Shown here piece by piece: positions 1-9,900 of a stretch of DNA of 34,729 bases (positions within the stretch are counted from its first letter, which is position 1; every line of letters starts with the position of its first letter). The DNA lies in the NCBI GenBank assembly GCA_018242065.1, contig JAFECQ010000026.1:1-34729 (forward strand), written 5' to 3'. The notes below the pieces were generated by a model that searched no databases, was not told the DNA's origin, and saw only the letters and a list, made by a program, of their open reading frames with translations. The translations under genes and the position numbers were made by a program. Source of the DNA: Pseudomonadota bacterium (GTDB taxonomy: Bacteria > Pseudomonadota > Alphaproteobacteria > UBA9655).

Positions 1-336
1 GGATCGAGCCGCGCAGACCTCAAGCAATTTCCCGATGAAGTTCAAGACGAAATGGGTCATGGCTTATATCTTGCGCAAATGGGCGATAGACATAACCATG
101 CGAAAACTCTTAGCGGATTAGGCAATGCCAAAGTAATCGAGCTTCGTGAAAACGACAGATCGGGAACCTATCGTGTGATTTATACGGCTGAAATGGCAGA
201 ATTCATCTTTGTATTGCATGCCTTTCAGAAAAAATCTAAGAGCGGCATAGCAACACCAAAGCAAGAAATCGATTTGGTTAAACGTCGCTTAAAGGATGCA
301 GAAGCTCTCTACAAAGAATTAAAAGGAGAAAAGTAG
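1..336 (+). CDS. higB: HigB/RelE-type toxin (Gp49-like), 3' part; gene continues from 34685
   Basis: The frame is open from base 1. Joined through the 24-bp terminal overlap to the ATG at 34685, it gives a 118-residue protein beginning MKRLFWIGSSRADLK, the normal length and start of Gp49-like (HigB) toxins. Typical family features follow: a GHGLYLAQMGD segment, a central KVIELRENDRSGTYRVIY strand with basic residues, and an AEFIFVLHAFQKKSK core. Family members are ribosome-dependent mRNA interferases of the RelE fold; that function is inferred here. The antitoxin gene starts two bases after the stop, which is the usual HigB-HigA order. An ATG at 52 would only give a truncated protein lacking the first strand. 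Likely role: addiction or phage-response module of element A. Confidence 0.9.
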   Translation, partial: GSSRADLKQFPDEVQDEMGHGLYLAQMGDRHNHAKTLSGLGNAKVIELRENDRSGTYRVIYTAEMAEFIFVLHAFQKKSKSGIATPKQEIDLVKRRLKDAEALYKELKGEK

Positions 337-338
337 TT

Positions 339-698
339 ATGAAAAAAAAGATCATATACGAAGAAAGCTCCGGAAACGTATTTGCTGATTTAGGAATTGA
401 AAATCCCGAGGAAGCTTTAGCAAAATCCGAGCTAGCTCGACAAATTACTAAGCTTATTAAGAAGAAAAAACTCACACAAAAACATGCAGCTGAAATTTTA
501 GGTATCGACCAACCCAAAATTTCTGCTTTGATTCGTGGAAGATTAAGAAGTTTTTCACTGGAACGTCTTATTCGTTTTCTAAACGAATTAGGACAAGATG
601 TCAGCATCATGATCAGTCCTGCTCAATCAACCGAACGTGGTAGTACATGGATTGGTGAATCTCATTCAAATACTCGTATAGCTGCTTTAGGAAGATAA
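339..698 (+). CDS. higA: HigA-type XRE antitoxin
   Basis: 119 residues. An N-terminal segment (SSGNVFADLGIENPEEAL, about residues 10-27) typical of HigA partners of Gp49-like toxins precedes a Cro/C1 helix-turn-helix at about residues 45-75, with LTQKHAAEILGIDQPKISAL as the recognition unit. The last 25 residues are variable. AAAGGAGAAAAG ends just upstream of the ATG, and the toxin stop is two bases away, so the pair is co-translated. By family knowledge it binds the toxin and represses the shared promoter upstream of higB (near 34629-34658). Confidence 0.9.
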   Translation: MKKKIIYEESSGNVFADLGIENPEEALAKSELARQITKLIKKKKLTQKHAAEILGIDQPKISALIRGRLRSFSLERLIRFLNELGQDVSIMISPAQSTERGSTWIGESHSNTRIAALGR

Positions 699-711
699 AG
701 AAGGAAGGAAA

Positions 712-1059
712 ATGACATCTGAAATTTTGAAGAACGAACAAGTTGATAAAGTTAAACTTATAAAGATCGCATACATAAAAAGTTTTATTGGAAGTGTTGT
801 TGTAGTGTTGATCGGCTTGATCACTTCTACGATAATAAATTGCTATTTTCCTTTTACCCCAATAACAATCAACTTATTGCAAGCCTTTAGCATAGTTCCT
901 GGATCTGCAGCATTGTTTGGTGCGCAAGGATGGAACATTCAAACATGGTGCGGAACAACACCAGCTGAGATGCTGAATCAAAAAATATTTCGATTCCTTT
1001 CAATTATAGGCTTATTTTTTGCCGTAGTAGCATTCTCATCAAGCCCTTCTTCCTCATAA
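712..1059 (+). CDS. small membrane protein of unknown function
   Basis: 115 residues with two hydrophobic stretches: about 24-45 (SFIGSVVVVLIGLITSTIIN) and about 92-110 (FRFLSIIGLFFAVVAF). A weaker apolar stretch lies between them. The start is supported by GAAGGAAGG directly upstream. The gene lies 13 bp after higA on the same strand and may be read through from the higBA promoter. I recognise no family. A small two-helix membrane protein next to a toxin-antitoxin pair could be a membrane effector or an unrelated passenger; nothing in the sequence decides this. Confidence 0.65.
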   Translation: MTSEILKNEQVDKVKLIKIAYIKSFIGSVVVVLIGLITSTIINCYFPFTPITINLLQAFSIVPGSAALFGAQGWNIQTWCGTTPAEMLNQKIFRFLSIIGLFFAVVAFSSSPSSS

Positions 1060-1087
1060 AGTAAAATTATCTAATAAAAAGGTTAAA

Positions 1088-2284
1088 ATGAAAGAAAGCA
1101 GATCTCAGATAGACAAATTAATCGTAGCTAGAACAATTTTTCAATTAGCAAATACTCTTTCAAACTTTCAGGACAAATACTCTGCAACAGCTGCTTTGAT
1201 TTTGCTGCAAGATGCATATGAGCTTGTTTTAGTTGCTACATATGACAAGTTAATTGATACGAATATTCCAGAGAAAATCACATTTGATAACCTTCACAAA
1301 GAAGTTGTCGATGCAATTGGAGGCATTGCATGTTCTCAAGAAATGTATGGGATGAATAAAGCTCGCGTTAATGCAAAACATTATGGAGTACTTTCAGAAT
1401 CAACAACTACTTTAAATTTTATTGAAGCCTCGAAGCAAGCTATCGAAAAAATGTGTCAAAAAGCTTTTAACAGGTCTTTTTCGGAGATTGGCTTACTTGA
1501 TTTGGTGCCTGATTGTGAGTCGAAAGAATTCCTTTTATCAGCGAAGCAATTCATGGATAAACCAGATCTTTTTTTGGCTCTTGTTGAAATTCGAAAAGCT
1601 ATTTTTATTGAATTTGAAAAGGATTATTCTGTTTATGAGTGGCGTCAAACCCCAAATGACACAGCAAGCTCTTTAATGTTAAGTCTGAAATTATCAAAGG
1701 CTCCATATTATTGCATGGATAAGGATTGGATAGAAAAAAACGTCAAAGAACCTTTTGATTATATTCAAATCGATCCTCGAGAACTTCGATATGAACTGCT
1801 TGAATTGGGAATAGCTCCTGCCGATTATTGGAGCATACGGAGGCTTACTCCTCAAGTCACTAAATTTGAAAAAAGCGGTAACTGGAGTACTGGGATAGAA
1901 GACAACTTTTTAGATGGAAATGATATTTCATATGAAGATGTCAATTTCTGTTTTGACATAGCGACTGAAATGATCTTTAAAAAGAAATTATATAAACACA
2001 AACATAAATCTAGGGAATCACAAGGAAAGAGTTTTTTGAAATTAACTTCACAGAAAAATTTACATACAAAAGCAGATACTAAATCTGAAATCATAAAGTC
2101 CGTTGGAGGCAATAATAAATTAATTGTCCAAAAAGTTGTATCTGGTCTTGAAGCAGGACGGTTTTATAATGTCTATGAATTCGACAAAGAAGCTAAAAAA
2201 ATATTTGAGGGATATGTAGTCTTGGATGAGAATGACTCTTTTGTTCTCGGAACAACTGAAGAAATCTCAAAAATTTTTGACTAA
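1088..2284 (+). CDS. hypothetical protein, helical N-terminus with possible C-terminal SH3-like domain
   Basis: 398 residues. The first roughly 130 residues are mostly helical (FQLANTLSNFQDKYSATAAL, then KEVVDAIGG) and resemble the look of HEPN/DUF4145-like helical domains, but I see no clear Rx4-6H catalytic motif, so no function is claimed. The last roughly 80 residues (about 315-398) alternate short strands (LHTKADTKSEII, KLIVQKVVSGLEAGRFYNVY, KKIFEGYVVLDEND) in a manner that suggests a bacterial SH3-like barrel. It follows the membrane protein gene by 28 bp on the same strand. The codons are very AT-rich compared with the kinase-helicase operon next door. Confidence 0.65.
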   Translation: MKESRSQIDKLIVARTIFQLANTLSNFQDKYSATAALILLQDAYELVLVATYDKLIDTNIPEKITFDNLHKEVVDAIGGIACSQEMYGMNKARVNAKHYGVLSESTTTLNFIEASKQAIEKMCQKAFNRSFSEIGLLDLVPDCESKEFLLSAKQFMDKPDLFLALVEIRKAIFIEFEKDYSVYEWRQTPNDTASSLMLSLKLSKAPYYCMDKDWIEKNVKEPFDYIQIDPRELRYELLELGIAPADYWSIRRLTPQVTKFEKSGNWSTGIEDNFLDGNDISYEDVNFCFDIATEMIFKKKLYKHKHKSRESQGKSFLKLTSQKNLHTKADTKSEIIKSVGGNNKLIVQKVVSGLEAGRFYNVYEFDKEAKKIFEGYVVLDENDSFVLGTTEEISKIFD

Positions 2285-2383
2285 TTAATTTCAATGTCTT
2301 AGCAAAAAATCATTTGCATTTATTTTTATTTAACATTAATTCATAATAAACCTCTAACTTACTTTAGAAGGATTAATTGACAA

Positions 2384-2540
2384 ATGAATCGTGGTGGCTT
2401 TTCTTGGAGACGATTTTTTGGCATTTCAGCTTTTCAAGCTAGAATCTCAAGGCAGATCGGAGTTCCTTACAAGATCTGGAAGACAACGAAAGATCGGAGC
2501 TTTCATTGAAAAACTCTTTCTCTCTATTTTCTCAAGATAA
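2384..2540 (+). pseudogene. small conserved hypothetical gene, apparently frameshifted
   Basis: From ATG 2384 (AGAAGGATTAATTGAC upstream) the frame reads MNRGGFSWRRFFGISAFQAR and onward to IGV, then leaves the expected pattern and ends at 2509. Shifting frame near 2465 restores LTRSGRQRKIGAFIEKL up to a stop at 2538-2540. From memory, small conserved proteins exist that begin FSWKR..GIS and continue IGIPLTRSGRQRKIG, so a one-base insertion or two-base deletion in CCTTACA would explain the two halves. The product is not characterised. It could also be a sequencing error. The gene abuts the convergent coiled-coil gene ending at 2545. Confidence 0.5.
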
Positions 2541-2544
2541 CAGC

Positions 2545-3933
2545 TTATCCGTGTATTTTCTTAGAAGTCGACTCTTTCGATCTTCTTTCTCGACCTGGAA
2601 TTGTTGACGATTCTTGAACCTGCTTCAACAGTTTTGATCCGACAGGTAGCGCTTTCTCAATATGTAGGGCAGTACCCGACTTTTCGAGTAAGGACTTAAG
2701 TCGTGAAAATTCAGAGCACCAAATCGTTTCTCTATCAATGTCTCTAGATACTTTATAAGTATCATTTGCTTGTTCAAATGAAACTAGCTGTACCTGCATT
2801 CTCTCAGCATCTTCAACAGCGCCAAGCTCAACTCCATAGCCATTTTCGTTAGGTTTTCTAACAACAATACGACCATTTTCTGCCCAAGCTGTTACCATAT
2901 TTTCTCTGACTTCATAACCGAGCTCGGATAATCCCTTTAGAATGGCCTCTCTTCTTGAGGTTCCTGCTATAGTCTTTGTTTCTTCTTTGAGTAAAGCGAT
3001 ACCTTTATCTCTTAGAAGCTTGCCAGAAGAGATGTCGTTGGAATCAATCGCCTTTGTTAGCAGAACTTCAAGGTCTTTGGCTGGTTTGGATGTCAATCTG
3101 TGCAATTCGCTGCGAATCTCTCGCATTGATGCTATTGCAAGCTCTTTGGCTTTTCGTTCATTTGAGTGAGCGACTAAATCAAGAATGAGAGAATCAGTTA
3201 AAACAGAGCGGCGCTCTGATGATGTCTCTTTGGAAATCAAAGTAATGCGTTCGAGAAATGGTTGAATAGCTGTTTTATCCTCAACAGCTTCGATCTCGGC
3301 TAGTAATCTGTCTAACCGATGATCTTTCTCCGCAGATTTGCTATCTCCATCATGAAGGATTTTCCATTCTGCTAGAGTTTCAAGCTTCTCTCCCTCTGAG
3401 AGCTTTTTAGAGAGTTCTTTTTGTAGAGGCGTCATGCTTTGTTTCTCAATCGAACTCATGGTATATTCGGTCAATATTCGACTTAGAGACGTATTCATAG
3501 CAGCGAGATCTGATTCACTGGCTGTTGTTGCTGAAGAGGCGATATTTGATAGTTCTTCTGGGATTTCACGCTGAATAGAGGCAAAAGTTTTGATGAGGGT
3601 CTCTGCAGAATATTGTAAGCGCCGACGCATACTTCTCTCTAATTCTGCTTTTGCAATGGCTTCATTTCGAATCTTGTCCATGTCGGTTTGTAAAGCTGAA
3701 ATTTCGATGGTGCACTGTTTTTGAACATCGAGGAATTGCTCGCGTTCGAACATTTTAATAATGGCAAGCAGCCTTCTTTCTATTGATTTTTCTTCCTCCA
3801 CAGTCAAAGCATCGTGGCTGGATGCATATTTGCGCCATTGTTCGATGGCATCTCGAACTGCATCAATTCGACCGCGACAGATTGACATAACCTCTTGTTT
3901 TGTGACAATGCGCACAACTTTAGGACCACTCAT
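2545..3933 (-). CDS. coiled-coil protein, last gene of the kinase-helicase operon
   Basis: 462 residues starting MSGPKVVRIVTKQEVMSICR, a start I associate with uncharacterised proteins encoded beside AAA+/radical SAM genes. Long charged helical stretches with heptad-like spacing run from about residue 20 to 330 (for example VEEEKSIERRLLAIIKMFER and DKIRNEAIAKAELERSMRRR). The C-terminal part (about 335-430) is more globular, with strands such as YEVRENMVTAWAENGRIVVR. No enzymatic motif is visible. GGGAGGATAAGAGTA lies just before the ATG, and the helicase gene stops six bases upstream, so the two are translated as a unit. Likely a structural or sensor subunit of the four-gene system; that is inference. 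Confidence 0.8.
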   Translation of the reverse strand: MSGPKVVRIVTKQEVMSICRGRIDAVRDAIEQWRKYASSHDALTVEEEKSIERRLLAIIKMFEREQFLDVQKQCTIEISALQTDMDKIRNEAIAKAELERSMRRRLQYSAETLIKTFASIQREIPEELSNIASSATTASESDLAAMNTSLSRILTEYTMSSIEKQSMTPLQKELSKKLSEGEKLETLAEWKILHDGDSKSAEKDHRLDRLLAEIEAVEDKTAIQPFLERITLISKETSSERRSVLTDSLILDLVAHSNERKAKELAIASMREIRSELHRLTSKPAKDLEVLLTKAIDSNDISSGKLLRDKGIALLKEETKTIAGTSRREAILKGLSELGYEVRENMVTAWAENGRIVVRKPNENGYGVELGAVEDAERMQVQLVSFEQANDTYKVSRDIDRETIWCSEFSRLKSLLEKSGTALHIEKALPVGSKLLKQVQESSTIPGRERRSKESTSKKIHG

Positions 3934-3938
3934 TACTC

Positions 3939-6900
3939 TTATCCTCCCACACCAACGTTAATAGACGTTCCTGTGAGCATAGTACCTAAAGCTTCTTCAA
4001 GCACCTGCTTTAAACGATCCATTTCTTCTTTTCTTCGATGATACCATGCGTGACTTGTTACTCGATGCACATGTGGAATTTCCATGCGTAGCACTTTAGG
4101 TCTCCACACTTCTCTAGCTCTAGCGGTTTCTAGAATAGGATGGCAATGAGCATCACACTCAATTCCAATGCCAAATCGTTTTTTTTCTGGATCTTCGATG
4201 ACGAAATCTAAACCGAATGCATCGTTTTCTTTAATCGCAGCCGGTTTTAGTCCAAGACTTCTAATGAAAGCAGATACTGATCGGATGAAGCCATCTTTGT
4301 CAAAATTAGAAGACGTTTGAGAAGAGGGATTTTCAGAAGCCGTAATATCCAATGATCTGTGAGCTGCTTCTAGAGAACCGTCGCTGATTTTAGAGGCATA
4401 TTCAAAATAAGCCTGTAGGTAATCTCTTGAGTTTTTTGGACCTTGGCGATTGGATAAACCATCTGAAATTTCATTAATAGGCAACGAGGTGACAAGGATA
4501 ATTTTTTCACGTGCTCTGGTGATAGCAACATTTAAGCGGCGCTCCCCTCCTGTTTGGCTAAGAAGACCGAATTGCCGTCTAAACGCTCCTTCTTCGTCTC
4601 GGCCAAAAGTTGAGCTGAAAATGATCATGTCTCTCTCGTCACCTTGAACATTTTCAACATTTTTAACGAAGAAACTCATGTCTTCGCCACCTTGTTGACG
4701 CTCTCTTTCTTGAGCAAGGGCTTGGCGAAAGGCTGGATCATTATCTGCACGTTCTGTTAAGGCATCCTCTATTAAATCAGCTTGTTTAGCGTTGAAGGTT
4801 ACGATACCAATGCTGGGTCTTTCAGAAGGTAACCATTTCTCTGCCAAGAGTTCCACTACCCGCTCCGCTTCCTTTCGATTGGTTTGATTTGCATAGATGC
4901 CATCTACACGAACAACCTCAATAGGACGGATGGTTTGGATGACGCTTTCTGGATGGCGTACAGGTACGCTTAAATGGTTACCATAGAAGGCCACGTTGGA
5001 AAATGCAATCAGCTCTCTATATTTTGACCGATAGTGGATTTGAAGCATGGATTTAGGTAAAACCGTTTTCCCTAAGGCTAGAAGGTCAGAACAGTCTTTG
5101 ATTTCTCTGCGATTCCAGGTATCTTCAAGTGCATCGCGCTCTGCTTCACTAATCATTTCATCTAAGTCGTCCTCATCAGAAGAATATTCTTCATCGTCTC
5201 CCATGCGTTTCATAAAGACATGGGTGGGTGGCATCTGCTTTTCATCGCCGCTTATGACCGCTCGTTTCGCTCTGTAGAGGGTCGGTAGCGCATTTTCAAT
5301 AGGGATCTGGCTTGCTTCATCGAAAATAATCACATCAAACATGCCAGGTCTTAGAGGAAGCAATTGGCTTGCTGTATCTGGGTTCATCAGCCAAACCGGG
5401 CGAAGCTGCATAAGCCCCATATCCCAACCCCGTTCAATGACTTCTCGAAGACGACGAGCTCTCGGTCCTCTCAATCGGGTGATATCTTCCCAATCTTCAG
5501 GAACCCTCACCTTCTCTATGTCCATATTGAAGGCCAAGAACTTCTGATTCAACTTCCGCATTTTTGTATTAGATTCATCGAGAACCTGGATCTTACGAGA
5601 AAGCTCCTTTTGAGCGATCTTTAGAATTGGGAATTTTTGCTCGATTCGATCTTTCCATGCGAGCCGGGCTTCCCGCGCGATAAGCCGTCTTATGATCCCT
5701 TCTAGTTCTTCTGTTGGATATTCCTTTAACTCTTTTTCTTTCTCTCGTAGGATGGCAAAGATCTTCAGTATTTCTGATGAAAGATCCAGGGCTTGTAGAC
5801 GAAATTCTTGATAGGCGGATAAAGAAGGCAAAGCCTCTACGATTGGCTGAAGGCCTGAAATATTCGACCTATTTTCCTGAATATTGATACGACAGCTATT
5901 AAAAAGTTCATCGCAGAAAAAAGAAGATAATCTATCCAGTGCATCTAAACTATTCGATCTGGCTTGATGACGTGCAAATGCTTCTCCGTATCGAGAAATG
6001 AGGTCTTGATAGGCGGGAAGCCCTGTTTTTGCAATGGACTCGACTTCATCCTGACGAGGACATGCATGGAGAGCAAGAATGCCATTTCTTGTTAAGGCTA
6101 AATCCCCTATTGTGCGATCGATAGTAAGTCTTAACTCTTTTAAAACTAAAGGCATTGAAAGTTGTGTCTCTGGATAGAGTAGCCCTAATAGTCTTAACAT
6201 ATCTTCACGCAGGGGGCGTTGCTGAATCTCTAAGTGTGTTGCCTTCTGAAGCTGCTCAATTCTTTCTATGGTCGGTTCTTCTCCAAGCTCAGACAAAATC
6301 TTTTGGATCTGGCGGTGTTTGATCAAACGGAATGGATTCAGACCACTAAAAAATGATCTTGGTGCAATAGAGCTTTTGGCTAAAGATAACCATTTGTGTA
6401 TTGTTGGTAGGGGCAGTTCGATCACTTTGACTGAAAGTTGAGGGTCGTGATCTTTTAAATCTAAATAACTTAAAGCTAGTTTCAGTTCTTCAAGTTGTTT
6501 GGTAATTTCAGAACCTTTTGATTGATTGGATGGGGAGAATAGATGAAACCACAAAGCGACATTTTGCCAATCCACTCTTTTTAAGAGCTGATCATGAGAT
6601 TTCACCCATTCCTGGTGTGGCAAAGGATCATCAACATCAAAAGTTGTTATTGATTTTTGATTCACCTCATCCCGTCGTTTTTCCCTATCGATAAACGCAA
6701 AAAGAGAAGAGATGAATTCATTGGCTAACGCAGTATCGGAAGAGAAAAGCTTAAGATTTACCAACGGATTCCCTTCAAAAGCAGAGGCAAGCCATATTCC
6801 AGCAATAGGAGAACACGTTTCTTCGATGGAGGTTAATCTCTTTTGGTCAAGGTCCACTAATAGTCTTCTTAATGCAGGAGCATCGATCAGCCGAGTTTCA

Positions 6901-9900
6901 TGGTCCTCAAGGTCGATCAGCTGACCAATTAAGATACGGTAACTTAAACCAGTTGTATCGTCTATGCTATGGATAGCTCCATGATGCTTATCAATTTCCT
7001 TCTCAAGCTTCTCAATTTTCTCTGCAAGTTCATCACGCTCTCGTTCTACATTCTCCGATCGGTATGCTCTGATTGATTGAGTGATACCCTCAATTTGTGT
7101 ACGAATGCTTTGAATAACAGAGACTCGATCTTTGTTCACATGAGTAATGTAAAAGAATCTTTCTCGGAGGCCCTCAGCATCAAGCCTTTTTGCAAGAACC
7201 TCTAGAGCGGCTGACTTTTGGCAAACCACAAGAACGGTCTGATTACGACCGATACAATCTCCGATGATATTTACAATGGTTTGGCTCTTGCCTGTACCAG
7301 GGGGGCCTTCGATTAGAAGGCCGGGAGATTGGCGAGCTCTGAATACTGCTTTTTCTTGAGAAGGGTCGCTTTCCATGGTGAAATAACGATCTTTTTCAGG
7401 AATCGAGGGAAGAGGAGGAGATGTTATGGGGTCTTTATTGACTCTTAGAGCTGTTTCTAAGCCCGTAGCAACAGGAGATTCTTTCTTCATTTGTCGCAAA
7501 TCTTCGCCGATCGCTTGCCCCATGAATTCAGCATGAAATAGGACTGCAGAACATACGATCTGTCTAAGACCGGCTTTAATTTTGTAATCGCTGCCTGGTA
7601 AGTCACATAAGGTTCTTTCTCTGGGATCGGCTAAGGAGCCGAAGGCATCGATTACATCTCCAGCACGAATAGCGGCTCTTCCAAGAAGCTCTTTTGCAGT
7701 TTCAGACCATCTTTTGGCTTCATCTGGCCCTATAAGTCCTGTAAGAGCTGGATTAACTCGTACCTCTTCTCTATCCCGATCAAACAAAATGGAAATTCTA
7801 TCTCTATTTTCCATATCGATTTTGATTGGCCAAAGTAGAATGGGAGCAATCCTCGGCTTTGCTTCTGTGTTGTCTCGCATAACGAGAAATGGAAATCCAA
7901 GATAAAGGCTATCGATCCCTGTATCTCTCTTATAAGTTCTAGCATGGCTCACAAGGCGCCGTAGTCTTCTTTCCAGTTCAGGATCTTCTTCGAAAGCAGC
8001 GCGATCGATCCCTACAGGAGCTTCCACCCTGCTAATAATGTGTTCCAGAATTGAAGAGGCTGTTGGTTTCTTCCCCGCAATACCTGCGAGATTCACGCGA
8101 GAGCTCGACTTACCTATCAACATCCTGACAAGTGGGCCTCTTTGAGCCAAGCTTGCGGTGCGTTTTTCAAAGAATTCAAGGATGGCAGAAACATATTGCT
8201 GACGAGGCGGCTCTTGCCAGGATTCTTTAGAAATAGATAGGAGGACAAGAGTCCTAGGGAGAGAAATTCTCCTTTCATTCCTGAAATCGGTTGCCCATTC
8301 ATCAATGCGTGCAATCCCGCATCGAGAATAGTTAGCTGTTCTTTCCTCAATTTCTCGATAAAGGTCTCTTCTTGAAATATCGAACCATTTATGTGCGTCC
8401 GTTCCTTCATATGAAGAAATCCCGGCTTGATCGGCAAGAGCCTTCGCTTGAGTGAGAATTTGTTCTGATGGTTGATATTGATGAAGAGATGCTCCGAGGA
8501 GAATCATCAATTCTTCATCAGAGGTTTTTTGTCGATCTAGTAATGAGTTTAAACCACTATGATCGGAACCTGGGTATAAACGGCGATGAATTGCCCATTG
8601 GCGTTCTAAATTCGGACGAGAGGAGGCAAGAGCTAGTAATTTAAAACTCTCTTCACTCAGCTCTATTTCAAGGATCTTAGCTTTTTCGTGAGCTCTTGCG
8701 ATTCTATCATGTAATTCGCAAAGATGAAGTTCTCGATTCATTTGCCTAAGATGTGCAACGAGTGGACCAGTAAGGATTTCATATCCTTGAATTGGATTTT
8801 GCAGTAACCACGATGAGGTGACAATTTCTCCCCGGTAGATCAAAGGTAAGCTAGGATTCATGTACATGAGAGCTAAAGCATGTCTGAAATCGTCAGGAAT
8901 AGAATCTATGGAAGCAACGAGACGAACTCCCGCTATGATTTTAGGATCAACTTTACGATCTTCTAGCCAGGTAGCTATCACACCTCTCATCAGAAGATCT
9001 TTGGCCTGGTCCCAATGCGCAGCCTCTGCTCCAATTAAAGCATAGGCTTTTGGGCAGGTATAAGAATGGTCTTTGAATTCAATAGCTGGACCGCCTCGAG
9101 ATTCTTCATGTTTCGCGTCAGAAGGTGCTTCAACAGATTCTCCTGCAAGCCAACATTGAATTTGAGACCATTGCCATCGTTGATCGGGATCTCTTGCTAA
9201 TAGTCCACGAAGTAAGAGATTGAGTGTCGGGTCAATACCTTTAGGAAGTGAAACCCCTCTTGTGACCACATGAATCCTAAAGGCTTTTTCATTAATGCCA
9301 TCAAAACATGTGCCTTTGGTCAGTAACTGCAGGATAATCATCCCTAAGCTCCACCAATCAGAAGCCACACTGATTCCTCCAGCGATCACCTCAGGAGCTG
9401 TGTAGTGTGCTGAGATAGGCTGTGTCACGATATCTAAGTCAAAGGTCGATAGTCGGCTATACTGAAATCCAGTAAGCATCAAATGCAGAGGGTCTCTTTG
9501 ACTAATTAAGATATTTTCAGGCCGAAGGTTTCCGTGGCGCAGTCCATTGTCTGTCAGAGAACAGAGGATCCTTCCTATAGATTTTACGATTTGTCGGATT
9601 GTTTCTAGCTCGATAGGTGTAGAAATGAGATCGGATAGGTTCGAGTGGGAGATAAAATCAGTTACTTCATATTGACGGCCTTCCCATTCTCCATGAGCAA
9701 GAAGCTCTGGGACATAGTCTTTAGGTAATCGTTTAAGCACTTCATAGATAGTTGAATCCTGGGGAGCATCGGTTAGATAAAAAGTAAGAAGCGCTCGATG
9801 TCCATGCCGTTCTACGATAAAACTTTCAAAAGCTTCGCTAGGGACTTCGAGTCGATCAATGGCAGTCCACCCATCAATAATGGTTTCAGTGGATGTAGGG

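Noticed and set aside
8117..8437. Internal minus-strand 106-residue frame and other frames inside the giant gene
   Set aside because: They lie in other frames of the long helicase gene and have no ribosome binding site or recognisable domain.
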